DNA of 64,000 bases from Ignavibacteria bacterium (lineage in GTDB: Bacteria; Bacteroidota; Ignavibacteria; Kapaibacteriales; UBA4661). The DNA lies in the NCBI GenBank assembly GCA_013298775.1, contig JAAFIV010000019.1:1-64000 (forward strand). The letters run 5' to 3'. A program made the translations under genes and the position numbers. Every line of letters begins with the position of its first letter. Positions within the stretch are counted from its first letter, which is position 1. The notes beneath the pieces are model-generated. The model was not told where the DNA came from. It made no database searches and saw only the letters and a program-made list of their open reading frames with translations. Below, one piece after another: positions 23,133 to 32,380 of this stretch.

Positions 23133-26100
23133 TTAGTTGAAGGTAACACGGAAACCAAGTTGCATTTGCCATACGTCAGCAATACCAACGTTGCTACGGA
23201 AGATGCGCGGCAGCGTGAGATTACCACTTGCATCAACTGTTGCACCGGACAAGCGATAGATAGGTGCGCCGGCAACTGCTCCGGTCGTACCAACACCACG
23301 GAACTCAAGCGGGTTCGCCAAACCGATTGCATCTGCAATACCCCATGATGGATTAATCATATTACCAAAGTTGAAAATATCCAAACGTCCTTGGATGTTG
23401 AGCGGCTTCTCACCAGCGAAAATAATGAAATCATGTGAGACCGAAACGTCAATACGTGCCAGCAAATTCGGACGAGTTCCGCCATTGCGCTCGGTAAATT
23501 GACCGCGACGCGAAACAAGGTAATCGCTTTGGTTGATATAATTATTCAATGCTGTCCATTGCGCTGTGGCATCGAATGTGCGTGCTGCGGCACCACTGCC
23601 AATCGTAAGCGGCGTAAAGTTGATTTGGCTTGGGTCGTTTGGAACAAACAGCAAATCATTTGTCGCAATACCATCACCATTGATGTCGCCATTCACAATA
23701 TAGCTAAAGCGTGGCTGGCTTTGTGCTTGCAAGAAGACGTTGAAGCGTGTAATACCAATTTCACGCGGCAAACCGAGGTTGCCCCAGTTCAAGGCATAGC
23801 TCACAGAAGCAATGAAGCGATGGCGCAAATCATTATCTGAAAATGCTAAGTCAAGAAAATTATTGCCACGTAATGACTGAGCGTCGCGCCATGACGAGAA
23901 CGCAATAGAGCCAAAGCTCGCCAAATCACGTGCTTCTGAGTAGGTGTACGCCGCCATAAGATTCAAACCGAAATCAAAATCTTTGCGCAACTGCCCTGTG
24001 ATACCAAAAGAACTACCTTGATTGGTGTTATCAAGAACGGTTACGTCGGTGAGTTTGAAGTTTGCACGATTCGCACTATCTACGGCTGGTGCAAATCCAC
24101 CAGTTGCTGTTTGACGGAATGACCCTTGATAGCGCGGACGACCTGCTTCTGCGCCTGTAAAGGCAATGGTAGAAGCGTTACGAAGATTTGCATTACGATA
24201 CAAGACAGCATTCAAGTTTTGGCTGTAAATACCTTCAAGTGTTGCAACGATTCCTCCCGGAAGCTCTTGGTCAACAGCAAAATTCGCACGGAATACTTGT
24301 GGATAGCGGAAGTTTGGATTTGAAATAGCAACGCCATATTGAGCTGGTGTACCTGCTGCTGCTGCATTTGCAGGGATATTCGTTGTCACATCTGGGCTCC
24401 AACGAAGAGGTGTTGTCGTACCAGGAACAAGACTTTGATTCAGGATAGCACCGGAAATGTTGTACTGACCATTAAACATCCCTGTATTGCCAACTTGGTT
24501 AGAAATCGTTACGAATGGTACACGACCTGTAAACACACCTAAGCCGCCGCGAATTTGCGTTGTACGCTCTCCGCCAGAAGCATCCCAGTTAAAGCCGAGA
24601 CGTGGCGACCACAGCAGCGCGGGCTGCGGTAATTGTTCGGTGCGGAATTGTTCGCCTGTTGGGAATGCAAAGCCTGGAAGTTCGGGGTTTGTCAGTGCTG
24701 TTTGCGCAAAAGATTGATAGTCAGCACGAACACCAAGAGTTAAGCGGAAGTCTTTGGTGATACTCCACTCATCTTGAAGATAGAAACCAATTTGCGATGA
24801 CCGTGTTTCAGCAAACGGAATAGCACCATTCGGGCGAGTAGAATACCATAACGTATATGCTTGTGTACGAACATTCTGACGCGCAACTGCATTGTAGAAG
24901 TCTTGGAACGATGTGAACTGATAGACACCGCTAATTTGCGGCGTAAAACCGTTAACAAAGCTGAACGCCTCAAGATTAGCACCTGCTGTCAAGGTGTGGT
25001 CTCCCAAGTAGCGTGTTACATTCGCTTGCAACTGCCAAGTATCAGTGTCGAGTTTGTTATTTGGTGTAAACGGCTCATCACCAAACGTAGTAACGTTGCG
25101 ACCACCAGACAAAATATCCACTGTTGGGAAACGCACCGAACCGAAAAGATTACGATAATCGCGGTTTGCTGTAAAACCACCTGTAACGTTCAAATACCAT
25201 TCTCCACCAAACGTGCCGTTGTATTCAGCAATAGCGGAGTAAATATCGTTGTTGATACGATAATTCGAGTTAGAAAAATTCATAGCGAACAAGTTACCGT
25301 TACGACCGTTTACGCCGCCGCTATTGGAAATAAGAACATCGCGGTAAGAGCGCAAGTAGTTGAAACGAACAGAAAGTTTTTGAGATTCATCAAGGTTAAC
25401 ATCGAAACGAGCGGTTGCTTTTGCAGAGAATGTTTCCAAGTTGTAGCCTTGCCAAACGCCCGGGTCGTATTTGAGAGAATCAATCAAAAATTGTTTCAAA
25501 CGTGTAAGCGAGTCCGAAAGTGCAGTTCCAGCACGAACAACGTTTACACCTGCATCGGAAGTGCTTGTTGACGCACGATTCAACGTCCCTGGGTCAGTAC
25601 GTTGCTCAATTTCACCATTGACGAAGAAGAATACCTTATCTTCAACAATCGGACCGCCCAAGCGGAAACCATATTGGTTCACGTTAAATGTTGTGCCAGG
25701 AGCCAATACTTTAATGCGAGTGCCTTCGCTTGTCGTCAAAGAATCTGCCAAAAATGCTTGGCTACGAAGGTTATAGAACGCTGAAGCCCGCCATTGGTTA
25801 TCACCTTTACGTGTAACAGCGTTCACGCCTGCACCAACGAAACCGCCTTGACGCACATCAAAGGGAGCAAGATTTATTTGCAATTCCTCAATAGCATCTA
25901 ACGAAATTGGGCTGGCGTTTGCCTGACCGCCTGGAAGCGATGCAAGACCGAAACTGTTATTGTAGATGGAACCGTCCACCGTAAAGTTGATAAAACGCGC
26001 GTCTTGACCAGCAAACGACAAACCGTTTGCTTGCGGTGTCAAGCGTGTAAAATCTTGCACGCTACGATTCAATGTTGGAAGTGTTTGAATAACTTCTTTA

Positions 26101-26519
26101 TTGACGTTCGTTGCAGCACCAACGCGCTCACTGGACATTACGGCACCTTTTTTCGAGGTTACGGTAATTTCTGACAGCCTTACTTCACCTTCTTCGAGCG
26201 TTACATTTTGAATGAATGTTTCGCCCAATTTAAGGTAAATATCCGCGTATTTTGCTGCTTTCATACCGACTGCCGATACCTGCACGGTGTACGGACCGCC
26301 TGTACGCAAGCCTGGAGCGGTATAGCGTCCCGTTGACCCTGCAATCGCTCCGTATTTGGTGCCAGAAGGCTCATGCGTGATAGCGACGCGTGCGCCTGTT
26401 AGCGGCTTACCGCCCTTATCTGTAACAACACCCGACATAGCACCAGTTGTTACGCCTTGTGCGAAGGCAAACGCAGGAACTAAAACGAGTAGAAGAGAAA
26501 GAAGTACACTTCTTTTCAT
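23133..26519 (-). CDS. Oar-like TonB-dependent receptor with carboxypeptidase-regulatory domain
   Basis: An 1128-residue outer-membrane protein: signal peptide (MKRSVLLSLL..., ending AFAFAQ), an Ig-like carboxypeptidase-regulatory domain (about 22-115: GAMSGVVTDKGGKPLTGARV, VQVSAVGMKAA), a plug domain (about 120-235: EVIQTLPTLNRSVQDFTRL, NFTVDGSIYNNSFG, AIEELQINLAPFDVRQGGFV) and a large barrel ending in Phe-containing MQLGFRVTFN. The layout and the SIYNN/ISLDAIEEL words are those of the Oar family of Bacteroidota and Myxococcota, linked to adhesion, protease secretion or uptake of large substrates. The start at 26519 places the signal peptide first. Monocistronic with a strong terminator. Ligand unknown. 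Confidence 0.92.
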   Translation of the reverse strand: MKRSVLLSLLLVLVPAFAFAQGVTTGAMSGVVTDKGGKPLTGARVAITHEPSGTKYGAIAGSTGRYTAPGLRTGGPYTVQVSAVGMKAAKYADIYLKLGETFIQNVTLEEGEVRLSEITVTSKKGAVMSSERVGAATNVNKEVIQTLPTLNRSVQDFTRLTPQANGLSFAGQDARFINFTVDGSIYNNSFGLASLPGGQANASPISLDAIEELQINLAPFDVRQGGFVGAGVNAVTRKGDNQWRASAFYNLRSQAFLADSLTTSEGTRIKVLAPGTTFNVNQYGFRLGGPIVEDKVFFFVNGEIEQRTDPGTLNRASTSTSDAGVNVVRAGTALSDSLTRLKQFLIDSLKYDPGVWQGYNLETFSAKATARFDVNLDESQKLSVRFNYLRSYRDVLISNSGGVNGRNGNLFAMNFSNSNYRINNDIYSAIAEYNGTFGGEWYLNVTGGFTANRDYRNLFGSVRFPTVDILSGGRNVTTFGDEPFTPNNKLDTDTWQLQANVTRYLGDHTLTAGANLEAFSFVNGFTPQISGVYQFTSFQDFYNAVARQNVRTQAYTLWYSTRPNGAIPFAETRSSQIGFYLQDEWSITKDFRLTLGVRADYQSFAQTALTNPELPGFAFPTGEQFRTEQLPQPALLWSPRLGFNWDASGGERTTQIRGGLGVFTGRVPFVTISNQVGNTGMFNGQYNISGAILNQSLVPGTTTPLRWSPDVTTNIPANAAAAGTPAQYGVAISNPNFRYPQVFRANFAVDQELPGGIVATLEGIYSQNLNAVLYRNANLRNASTIAFTGAEAGRPRYQGSFRQTATGGFAPAVDSANRANFKLTDVTVLDNTNQGSSFGITGQLRKDFDFGLNLMAAYTYSEARDLASFGSIAFSSWRDAQSLRGNNFLDLAFSDNDLRHRFIASVSYALNWGNLGLPREIGITRFNVFLQAQSQPRFSYIVNGDINGDGIATNDLLFVPNDPSQINFTPLTIGSGAAARTFDATAQWTALNNYINQSDYLVSRRGQFTERNGGTRPNLLARIDVSVSHDFIIFAGEKPLNIQGRLDIFNFGNMINPSWGIADAIGLANPLEFRGVGTTGAVAGAPIYRLSGATVDASGNLTLPRIFRSNVGIADVWQMQLGFRVTFN

Positions 26520-26776
26520 ACAATCTCCTAGAAAATTTGAATGTGGAACAATGCTTATCAAAAACATTTCATCTTTCCGACAAGCATAACCGATTTACTT
26601 GCCGCAAAAATACGACTTTAGCTCTTTTCTCCATGCGTAAAAGTTTGAATGTTAATAAATTGTAAAACGTATCGTGCCGCTTTTGCGTATTTTCGCTGAA
26701 TTACAGATGAATTACAACCGTATTGGCTCTTGTACATTACAACTTAACCGCGATTTTCTACTTATTTTTTGCCACC

Positions 26777-28024
26777 ATGCACGTTCCCCTTCTCGACCTC
26801 AAAGCACAATATCAAGCTCTCAAACCAGACCTCGACGCGGCAATGATTCGCGTGGCGGAATCGCAAGTGTGCGTTTTGGGCGCGGAAGTGGAGCAGTTGG
26901 AGCGGACAATGGCGGAATACTGCGGAACACGCTTCGCGCTTGGCGTTTCGAGCGGGACGGACGCGCTCCTCATGGCTCTCATGGCACTCGGCATCGGCGC
27001 GGGCGATGAAGTGATTGTTCCGACGTTTTCCTTTTTTGCCACCGCAGGCGTGGTCATGCGGCTTGGAGCAACGCCCGTCTTTGTGGATTCCGAAGCGCGT
27101 GGTTTGAATCTCGACCCCGCACGGCTGGAAGAGCGCATCACACCTTGCACGAGGGCAATTATCCCTGTTCATCTTTTTGGGCAATGTGCCGCAATGCAAG
27201 CAATTATGAGCATTGCAGCAAAATACAACATTCCCGTCATTGAAGATGCCGCACAAGCGATTGGTGCAGAATATAACGATGGTCAAAAAGCAGGTGCAAT
27301 GGGGCTAATGGGCTGTTTTTCGTTTTATCCAACCAAAAATCTCGGTGCATTCGGCGATGCTGGCTTGATAACGACCAATGATGAAGAACTCTCTATAAGG
27401 CTCAAACAAATGCGCAATCACGGCATGGAGCCTCGCTATTACCATAAATTTGTCGGCGGGAATTTCCGCATGGACGCGCTGCAAGCAGCAGTGCTGAATG
27501 TGAAGTTTGCGCACTTGGAAGCCTGGCACGAAGCGCGGCGCAGGAACGCGGCGGTGTACAATCGTTTGATTGTGCAGCACGGTTTGGCGGAAGAATCGCC
27601 CAAACACGAGCCGTGTAGCGGTTCACAACACGGATTTCCGCGTAACGGATTTCCGCATTGCCCGAATTGTGCAAGTTCATCACTCAATGCCTTCAACGAA
27701 GCAAATACGCTGCTTTTACCAGAAATGCTTGGGGCGAAATCAGGCGTGAAAAATCATCATATTTTCCACCAATATACGCTCCGCACGCCTCACCGGGACA
27801 AGCTCCGTGCGTATTTGGCAGAACACGGCATTGGCGCGGAAATCTATTACCCCGTGCCATTACACAGGCAGGAATGTTTTGCGCATCTTACAAGCAATGA
27901 CGCGGAGTTTCGGGTGGCAAATTGCGCCGCCGCGCACGTTCTCTCGCTGCCGATTTATCCCGAGCTTCAGGAAGCGCAATTACACTACGTTGTGGAGCGG
28001 ATTGCGGCATTTTATCAGAAGTAA
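26777..28024 (+). CDS. DegT/DnrJ/EryC1/StrS-type sugar aminotransferase
   Basis: A 415-residue PLP-dependent aminotransferase of the DegT/DnrJ/EryC1/StrS family, which aminates nucleotide-linked keto sugars for surface glycans. Visible features: VPLLDLKAQY at the N-terminus, GVSSGTDALLMALMALGIG, EVIVPTFSFFATA, VIEDAAQAIGAEY, and the PLP lysine Lys187 in FYPTKNLGAFGDAG; NFRMDALQAAVL and IGAEIYYPVPLHRQECF follow. Residues about 273-313 form an insertion not typical of the family, encoded by DNA with a direct 12-bp duplication (cggatttccgcg type, about 27632-27655). The start at 26777 (MHVPLLDL) matches the family. The SDR gene lies 74 bp downstream on the same strand. Confidence 0.9.
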   Translation: MHVPLLDLKAQYQALKPDLDAAMIRVAESQVCVLGAEVEQLERTMAEYCGTRFALGVSSGTDALLMALMALGIGAGDEVIVPTFSFFATAGVVMRLGATPVFVDSEARGLNLDPARLEERITPCTRAIIPVHLFGQCAAMQAIMSIAAKYNIPVIEDAAQAIGAEYNDGQKAGAMGLMGCFSFYPTKNLGAFGDAGLITTNDEELSIRLKQMRNHGMEPRYYHKFVGGNFRMDALQAAVLNVKFAHLEAWHEARRRNAAVYNRLIVQHGLAEESPKHEPCSGSQHGFPRNGFPHCPNCASSSLNAFNEANTLLLPEMLGAKSGVKNHHIFHQYTLRTPHRDKLRAYLAEHGIGAEIYYPVPLHRQECFAHLTSNDAEFRVANCAAAHVLSLPIYPELQEAQLHYVVERIAAFYQK

Positions 28025-28098
28025 CACGAGTTGCGTATTGTTGCATATTTCAGTCTTCAGATTTCATCCTTTTCTTCACCTTCATTTTTCCAAGCATT

Positions 28099-28863
28099 AT
28101 GAATCGCTTCACGAACAAAACCATCTTCCTTACGGGCGGCGCGACGGGTATCGGACGTGCAACGGCACTTGCTTTTGCCAGCGAAGGCGCGTCATTGGCT
28201 ATTTGCGACGTTGCCGAAACGGAAACACAAGAGACCGTGCAGCTTTGCAAAAATGCAGGTGCGAACGCTCTCTTTATCAAAACCGATGTAGCTTCCGCAG
28301 ACCAGATACAGAGCGCGGTGCAGCGTACAATACAGGAATTTGGCGGTTTGGATGTTGGTGTAAACAACGCAGGAATTGAGGGAACACGCGACAAAGGCAC
28401 ACACGAATACGACGAAACGATATTCCGCCGCGTGATTGATGTAAACTTAACAGGAGTATTTTTGTGCATGAAAGCGCAGCTACAAGCCATGTTGGCAGCA
28501 CAAAAGCCTGGCGCGATTGTGAATACGTCGTCCATTCTCGGACACTTCGGAATGCCTGGACACGCAGCGTACATTGCCGCAAAGCATGGCGTGATGGGCT
28601 TGACGCGTGCCGCCGCACTAGAGTACGCTCGCTATGGAGTCCGCATCAATGCTGTGTGTCCGGGTTGGATTGAAACGCCAATGACCATTGCGCACAACGA
28701 AAAAGACCAGCAACTGATGGATAAACTTGTGAAGACAGTTCCCATGCGGCGTAGAGGCACACCAGAGGAAATTGCTCAAACAATTCTCTTCCTCGCCTCC
28801 GACCACGCCAGCTACATCACAGGACAAGGTTATCTCGCTGACGGCGGCTTGGCGGCAATGTAA
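28099..28863 (+). CDS. Short-chain dehydrogenase/reductase (SDR)
   Basis: A 254-residue classical SDR oxidoreductase. TGGATGIGRA (about 11-20) is the TGxxxGxG cofactor loop, DVA at the end of strand 2 suggests NAD(H), NNAG lies near residue 90, and the catalytic Ser in NTSSILG with YIAAK (Tyr-x-x-x-Lys) completes the triad. The C-terminus (YITGQGYLADGGLAAM) is typical. The start at 28099 was chosen because MNRFTNKTIFLTGG begins the fold; a longer in-frame extension overlaps the preceding gene and looks non-coding. Probably co-transcribed with the DegT aminotransferase, but the substrate cannot be named. Confidence 0.9.
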   Translation: MNRFTNKTIFLTGGATGIGRATALAFASEGASLAICDVAETETQETVQLCKNAGANALFIKTDVASADQIQSAVQRTIQEFGGLDVGVNNAGIEGTRDKGTHEYDETIFRRVIDVNLTGVFLCMKAQLQAMLAAQKPGAIVNTSSILGHFGMPGHAAYIAAKHGVMGLTRAAALEYARYGVRINAVCPGWIETPMTIAHNEKDQQLMDKLVKTVPMRRRGTPEEIAQTILFLASDHASYITGQGYLADGGLAAM

Positions 28864-28882
28864 TTTTCTCACCGTTTCATCT

Positions 28883-29001
28883 TCTCGTCGGGCGGCCGAG
28901 GAATGCAAGCACAGTAGCCGTCCGGCGGGTGCTTCAACCACACGGCTCTTCACCACACTCGCCGGACGGCGAAGAAGCCGCCTGACGAGATAGTATCTCA
29001 C
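28883..29001. repeat. Family E structured repeat, copy 1
   Basis: tctcgtcgggcggc opens and gccgcctgacgagatagtat closes the element; inner arms gtccggcgggt and actcgccggac form a second stem. It sits between the convergent SDR and comB genes and recurs at 30016, 39357 and (partial) 41425. Confidence 0.85.
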
Positions 29002-29016
29002 CTGTCACTAATAGTA

Positions 29017-29814
29017 TTATCTGGGTTTGGAGATAATCGAAAAATCTTCATCGTGATAGACACGGGCAACACTTGGCGTGGTATCGCGTTGCAAAGCGGC
29101 TTCTACGTCGCGCCCAAAGCCAAGCGAAGCAAGATACAGCGCGTGTGGCGTGGTGCGAAGCGCGTCGTGCAAAGCGGCTTCGTCCGAAAGCGAAGCGTAG
29201 GTCTTGAAGGCAGTGAAGGAATATTCATCGGGCTGCAAGGCAGGTTCTTCGGCGAGAAGCGCGTCAATAAATGCCCCAGCGCACAGCGTATCTTCTTCCG
29301 ACGGTGCGCCTTCTGTTCCCGCACAAACAAGGCGAATTGAGCTAATGCGGGTGGTGTGAAGTTTTGGCGTGTGAAGATAGTGTAACAAATACTCTATATT
29401 CGCGCGAAGATTGGTAAACCCAACAGCAAGCTGCAATGCCGCATGGCGTGTGCGTTCCAGAGCCTGTGTGCCGTTGGTGGTGGTCATTACCAGTGTTTTG
29501 TGCTGCACAGCAGACGCGGTGTATTCAAGCGGCGAATTTCCTAGGTCGAAGCCCGTAGGCTTGATGCCATGCCGCTCGCCGCAGAGCAACACATACCGCG
29601 CTTCTTCGGGCGAAATGCTGGCGCGAAGCTGCGTCGCAAGTTCCTGTGCGGCTTCCAGCTCGGCAACAGGAATGATGCGCCGTGCGCCATTGTGCAAGGC
29701 AGTCGAAATGCTGGTTGTTGCGCGAAGCACGTCAATCACAATAGCGATGCTATGTCGCAAAGCGTGGTCGTTACGGGCTTCTTGGGCGGTTCGGACTGTT
29801 TCAATCGTGAGCAT
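29017..29814 (-). CDS. comB: 2-phosphosulfolactate phosphatase ComB
   Basis: A 265-residue protein of the ComB family, which hydrolyses 2-phosphosulfolactate to sulfolactate in the coenzyme M/sulfolactate pathway and is widespread in bacteria of unclear need. Hallmarks are IVIDVLRATTSISTALHNGA (about 24-43), LLCGERHGIKPTGFDLGNSPLEY and VMTTTNGTQAL, followed by AGTEGAPSEEDTLCAGAFIDAL. The start at 29814 (MLTIETVRTAQ) fits the family. No other coenzyme M gene is nearby, so the physiological role here is uncertain. Convergent with the SDR gene and divergent from hflX. Confidence 0.88.
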   Translation of the reverse strand: MLTIETVRTAQEARNDHALRHSIAIVIDVLRATTSISTALHNGARRIIPVAELEAAQELATQLRASISPEEARYVLLCGERHGIKPTGFDLGNSPLEYTASAVQHKTLVMTTTNGTQALERTRHAALQLAVGFTNLRANIEYLLHYLHTPKLHTTRISSIRLVCAGTEGAPSEEDTLCAGAFIDALLAEEPALQPDEYSFTAFKTYASLSDEAALHDALRTTPHALYLASLGFGRDVEAALQRDTTPSVARVYHDEDFSIISKPR

Positions 29815-30015
29815 AATTGCAAAGAAATTTGAGAGAAGTGCATGTCCGCAAAATAGCATATTTGCTGGATTGTGCAGATATTTTCTTGTGATAATTTCCT
29901 GTATATGCTTTTGTAGAAAGCTCTCAGGAAGCCTTGAAAAACCTTATGTGGAAAGGAAAAATTGTGCTAGTTTCGTAAGACAAAGAGCGTCATTGCTTCT
30001 TTCTAAAAAATCTCA

Positions 30016-30157
30016 GTAACTGGTCAGGTCTTCCCGTCGGGCGGCTGTTATCACAAGCACAGTAGCCGTCCGGCGGGTTTACACGGAACACTGTGCCGAA
30101 GAAGAACCCGCCGGACGGTCAAGAAACCGCCCGACGAGATAGTACCTGACCAGTTAC
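30016..30157. repeat. Family E structured repeat, copy 2
   Basis: gtaactggtcaggtcttccc opens and the complementary tagtacctgaccagttac closes this 142-bp element, the most complete copy. gtcgggcggc/gccgcccgac-type and gtccggcggg/cccgccggac stems lie inside. It fills the spacer upstream of hflX, ending about 30 bp before the start codon. Confidence 0.9.
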
Positions 30158-30188
30158 AAATCTCATTTGATGAAAAAGGAAACTTGAT

Positions 30189-31550
30189 TTGCACGACATA
30201 CAAAATATCCCGAAAGAACGCGCCATTGCTGTTGGCGTGGGTAATCGCACCTACACACGCGAGGAATCGCTGGAGCATTTGGACGAACTGACGTTTTTGG
30301 CGGAAACGGCTGGTGCCGATGTCATTACGAAAATCTATCAAGACCGCGACCGTCCTGATGGCGCGACGGCTGTGGGAAAGGGAAAACTAGAAGAAATCAG
30401 ACAGCTTGTCGAAGATGACGATATTGTGTTGGTGATTTTCGACGACGAGCTGACACCCGCACAAATGCGTAATCTTGAGCGCGAACTCAACGTAAAAGTG
30501 ATGGACAGAACAGGCTTGATTTTGGATATTTTCGCCTCACGCGCTCGCACCTACGAATCGAAATTGCAAGTGGAACTCGCCCAGCTTCAATACTTGCTTC
30601 CGCGCCTCACACGGCTCTGGACGCACCTTTCTAAGCAGTTTGGCGGGATTGGCTCGAAAGGTCCGGGAGAATCGCAAATCGAAACCGACCGCCGTCTTGT
30701 GCGCGACCGTATTGCGTTTTTGAAAGACAAACTCGCCACCGTTGCTACGCAAAAATTTGAACAGCGTAAGGGACGAGATTCTATGCAGCGTTTCGCGCTT
30801 GTTGGCTATACAAACGCGGGAAAATCTACCTTGATGAATGTGCTTTCCAATGCGAGCGTTTTGGCAGAAGATAAACTTTTTGCCACGCTCGACACGACTG
30901 TTCGCACGATTGAACTTGTGAGCGACGACCGCGCAACACAGCGCAGTGTCTTGCTTTCCGACACAGTTGGGTTTATTCGCAAACTCCCGACGCAGCTTGT
31001 TGCTTCCTTTCGTTCGACGCTTTCGGAGACCGTTGAGGCGGATATTCTTTTGCACGTTGTGGATATTGCGCATCCGCAGTTCCGCGACCAAATCCGTGCT
31101 GTGCAGGAAACACTCGTGGCGATTGGCGCAGATTCTAAGCCAATGCTGATGGTATTCAACAAAATTGATGCCGCCAATGATTTAGACCTCGTTCATGCTG
31201 CCACGTCAGATTACACGCCGAGTATAGCCATTTCTGCCGAGCGCGGAATAAACATTGCTAATTTGCGGGAAACGATGCTGAATATGGACGACACACAGCA
31301 TGAAACCGTACATTTGCTTCTGCCATACAGCGCGATGAACACCGTCGCGCACTTGTACCGCATCGGCACGATTTTAAGCCGCACCGACGGCGATGACGGT
31401 GTGGAAATTACGGTGCGCTTGGAAATCTCGGAAGCCGCAAAGATGCAGGAATGGAGCGTTCAAAAGGCAAAACTTCCGAAGAAAACGACGAAGGGAATTC
31501 CCAAGAAAACGCGTTCTACTGCTGCTAGTAGTCCAGTAAATGAGTTTTGA
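30189..31550 (+). CDS. hflX: Ribosome-associated GTPase HflX
   Basis: A 453-residue HflX GTPase, which splits stalled 70S ribosomes under stress. The N-terminal domain has VGKGKLEEI and VIFDDELTPAQMRNLE; the linker coiled coil has RTGLILDIFASRARTYESKL and the GGIGSKGPGESQIETDRR signature; the G domain has GYTNAGKST (G1, about 205-213), TTV (G2), DTVGFIRKLP (G3) and NKID (G4). The start is a TTG at 30189, preceded by AGGA at 30177-30180, a suitable spacing; no ATG fits the domain. A short C-terminal basic tail ends the protein. A family E repeat lies just upstream and an intrinsic terminator downstream (31762). Confidence 0.93.
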   Translation: MHDIQNIPKERAIAVGVGNRTYTREESLEHLDELTFLAETAGADVITKIYQDRDRPDGATAVGKGKLEEIRQLVEDDDIVLVIFDDELTPAQMRNLERELNVKVMDRTGLILDIFASRARTYESKLQVELAQLQYLLPRLTRLWTHLSKQFGGIGSKGPGESQIETDRRLVRDRIAFLKDKLATVATQKFEQRKGRDSMQRFALVGYTNAGKSTLMNVLSNASVLAEDKLFATLDTTVRTIELVSDDRATQRSVLLSDTVGFIRKLPTQLVASFRSTLSETVEADILLHVVDIAHPQFRDQIRAVQETLVAIGADSKPMLMVFNKIDAANDLDLVHAATSDYTPSIAISAERGINIANLRETMLNMDDTQHETVHLLLPYSAMNTVAHLYRIGTILSRTDGDDGVEITVRLEISEAAKMQEWSVQKAKLPKKTTKGIPKKTRSTAASSPVNEF

Positions 31551-31697
31551 CGTATTGCCTTTTGACAAGTTTGATAGGACGATTTGAAGCACTCTGCAGC
31601 CTGAGTTTGTCGGAGGCTTCACTGTCAGAATGAACGCAATAATGTAGTAGTCCCAGCATAGCTTACAATCTACATTCTCACTGCCCTTCTTGCTCAA

Positions 31698-31753
31698 TGA
31701 TGATTACTCAATGATGATTACTCAATGACGATTACTCAATGATGATTACTCAA
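31698..31753. repeat. Tandem array of four 14-bp units
   Basis: Four copies of tgatgattactcaa (the third reads tgacgattactcaa) follow one another between the end of hflX and its terminator. The unit length equals that of the array at bases 1-126, though the sequences differ. Confidence 0.92.
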
Positions 31754-31761
31754 TAATAATT

Positions 31762-31813
31762 GCCCGATGATGCTCAGAGTTTTGCTCTTTGCCGCATCGG
31801 GCATTTTTTTTTT
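31762..31813 (+). terminator. Intrinsic terminator after hflX
   Basis: gcccgatg (31762-31769) pairs with catcgggc (31795-31802), followed by a run of ten T (31804-31813). Confidence 0.9.
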
Positions 31814-32122
31814 CGATGGAATGTTCGTCAGCGACCAAGAATTCACAAAAACTAAACATTTTACCCTAAATATTCAAAACTGGCACATTGTTTGATTAAC
31901 AAAAAGAGTGTGCATAACTTCTTCCATGCTATGAGTTTTTCTTCTCGCGTGAATGGACGTTGCGTTGTGCCTCGACGACCGAAACAATGCATCGAAACAA
32001 TGTACAATAGAACTTGCATTTTTCGCGCTGAATCTCTATCTTCCATAGCTTTTGTCGTAACCGATGTCGTAACCGATAAAACTATACCAACAACCTCGCT
32101 CGTCTATTTTCGGGAGAACAAT
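31814..32122. other. 309-bp spacer before the second PIN-toxin pair
   Basis: No gene or repeat family is recognised. The long reading frame continuing upstream from the antitoxin gene has no family resemblance and no ribosome-binding site. A promoter for the toxin pair must lie here. Confidence 0.5.
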
Positions 32123-32380
32123 ATGGCTTTCAAAAATTCCAATGTGAATACAAAACTCAACTTTCTCATTGATGAAAGTGCAAGTTTTATACGCCGTTAT
32201 ATGGAGGAATTACAAGGACATAAGGTGCGTCAAGCCTCGCTCGAGCAGCTTGCTAAGGGCGCAGACGGATTTGCCACGCCCGGCGAAGTGTATCGCCCTT
32301 TTTCTAAGTTTTCTCCCGTCGAACCGATTGCCAAAGCCGGCGGACACTCTTCTGAACTTCTCATTAAGGGACGACAATGA
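32123..32380 (+). CDS. Small protein, putative antitoxin partner of the PIN toxin
   Basis: An 85-residue hydrophilic protein with an N-terminal helix (NFLIDESASFIRRYMEELQG) and a flexible C-terminal half (PFSKFSPVEPIAKAGGHSSE). No known VapB DNA-binding motif (AbrB, RHH, Phd) is recognised; the antitoxin role is inferred from its size and from the 4-bp ATGA overlap with the following PIN gene. gggaga at 32111-32116 provides a ribosome-binding site for the ATG at 32123. Family unknown. Confidence 0.6.
   Translation: MAFKNSNVNTKLNFLIDESASFIRRYMEELQGHKVRQASLEQLAKGADGFATPGEVYRPFSKFSPVEPIAKAGGHSSELLIKGRQ

Noticed and set aside
24861..25571. 236-codon plus-strand frame
   Set aside because: Antisense to the Oar-like receptor; no recognisable motif.
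28883..30157. Insertion sequence flanked by the two family E copies around comB
   Set aside because: comB is a normal chromosomal gene, no transposase is present, and family E also occurs far away, so the pair is not a composite transposon.
30169..30186. Five-codon leader peptide (M-K-K-E-T) before hflX
   Set aside because: So short that it is expected by chance; no attenuator structure linked to it was seen.
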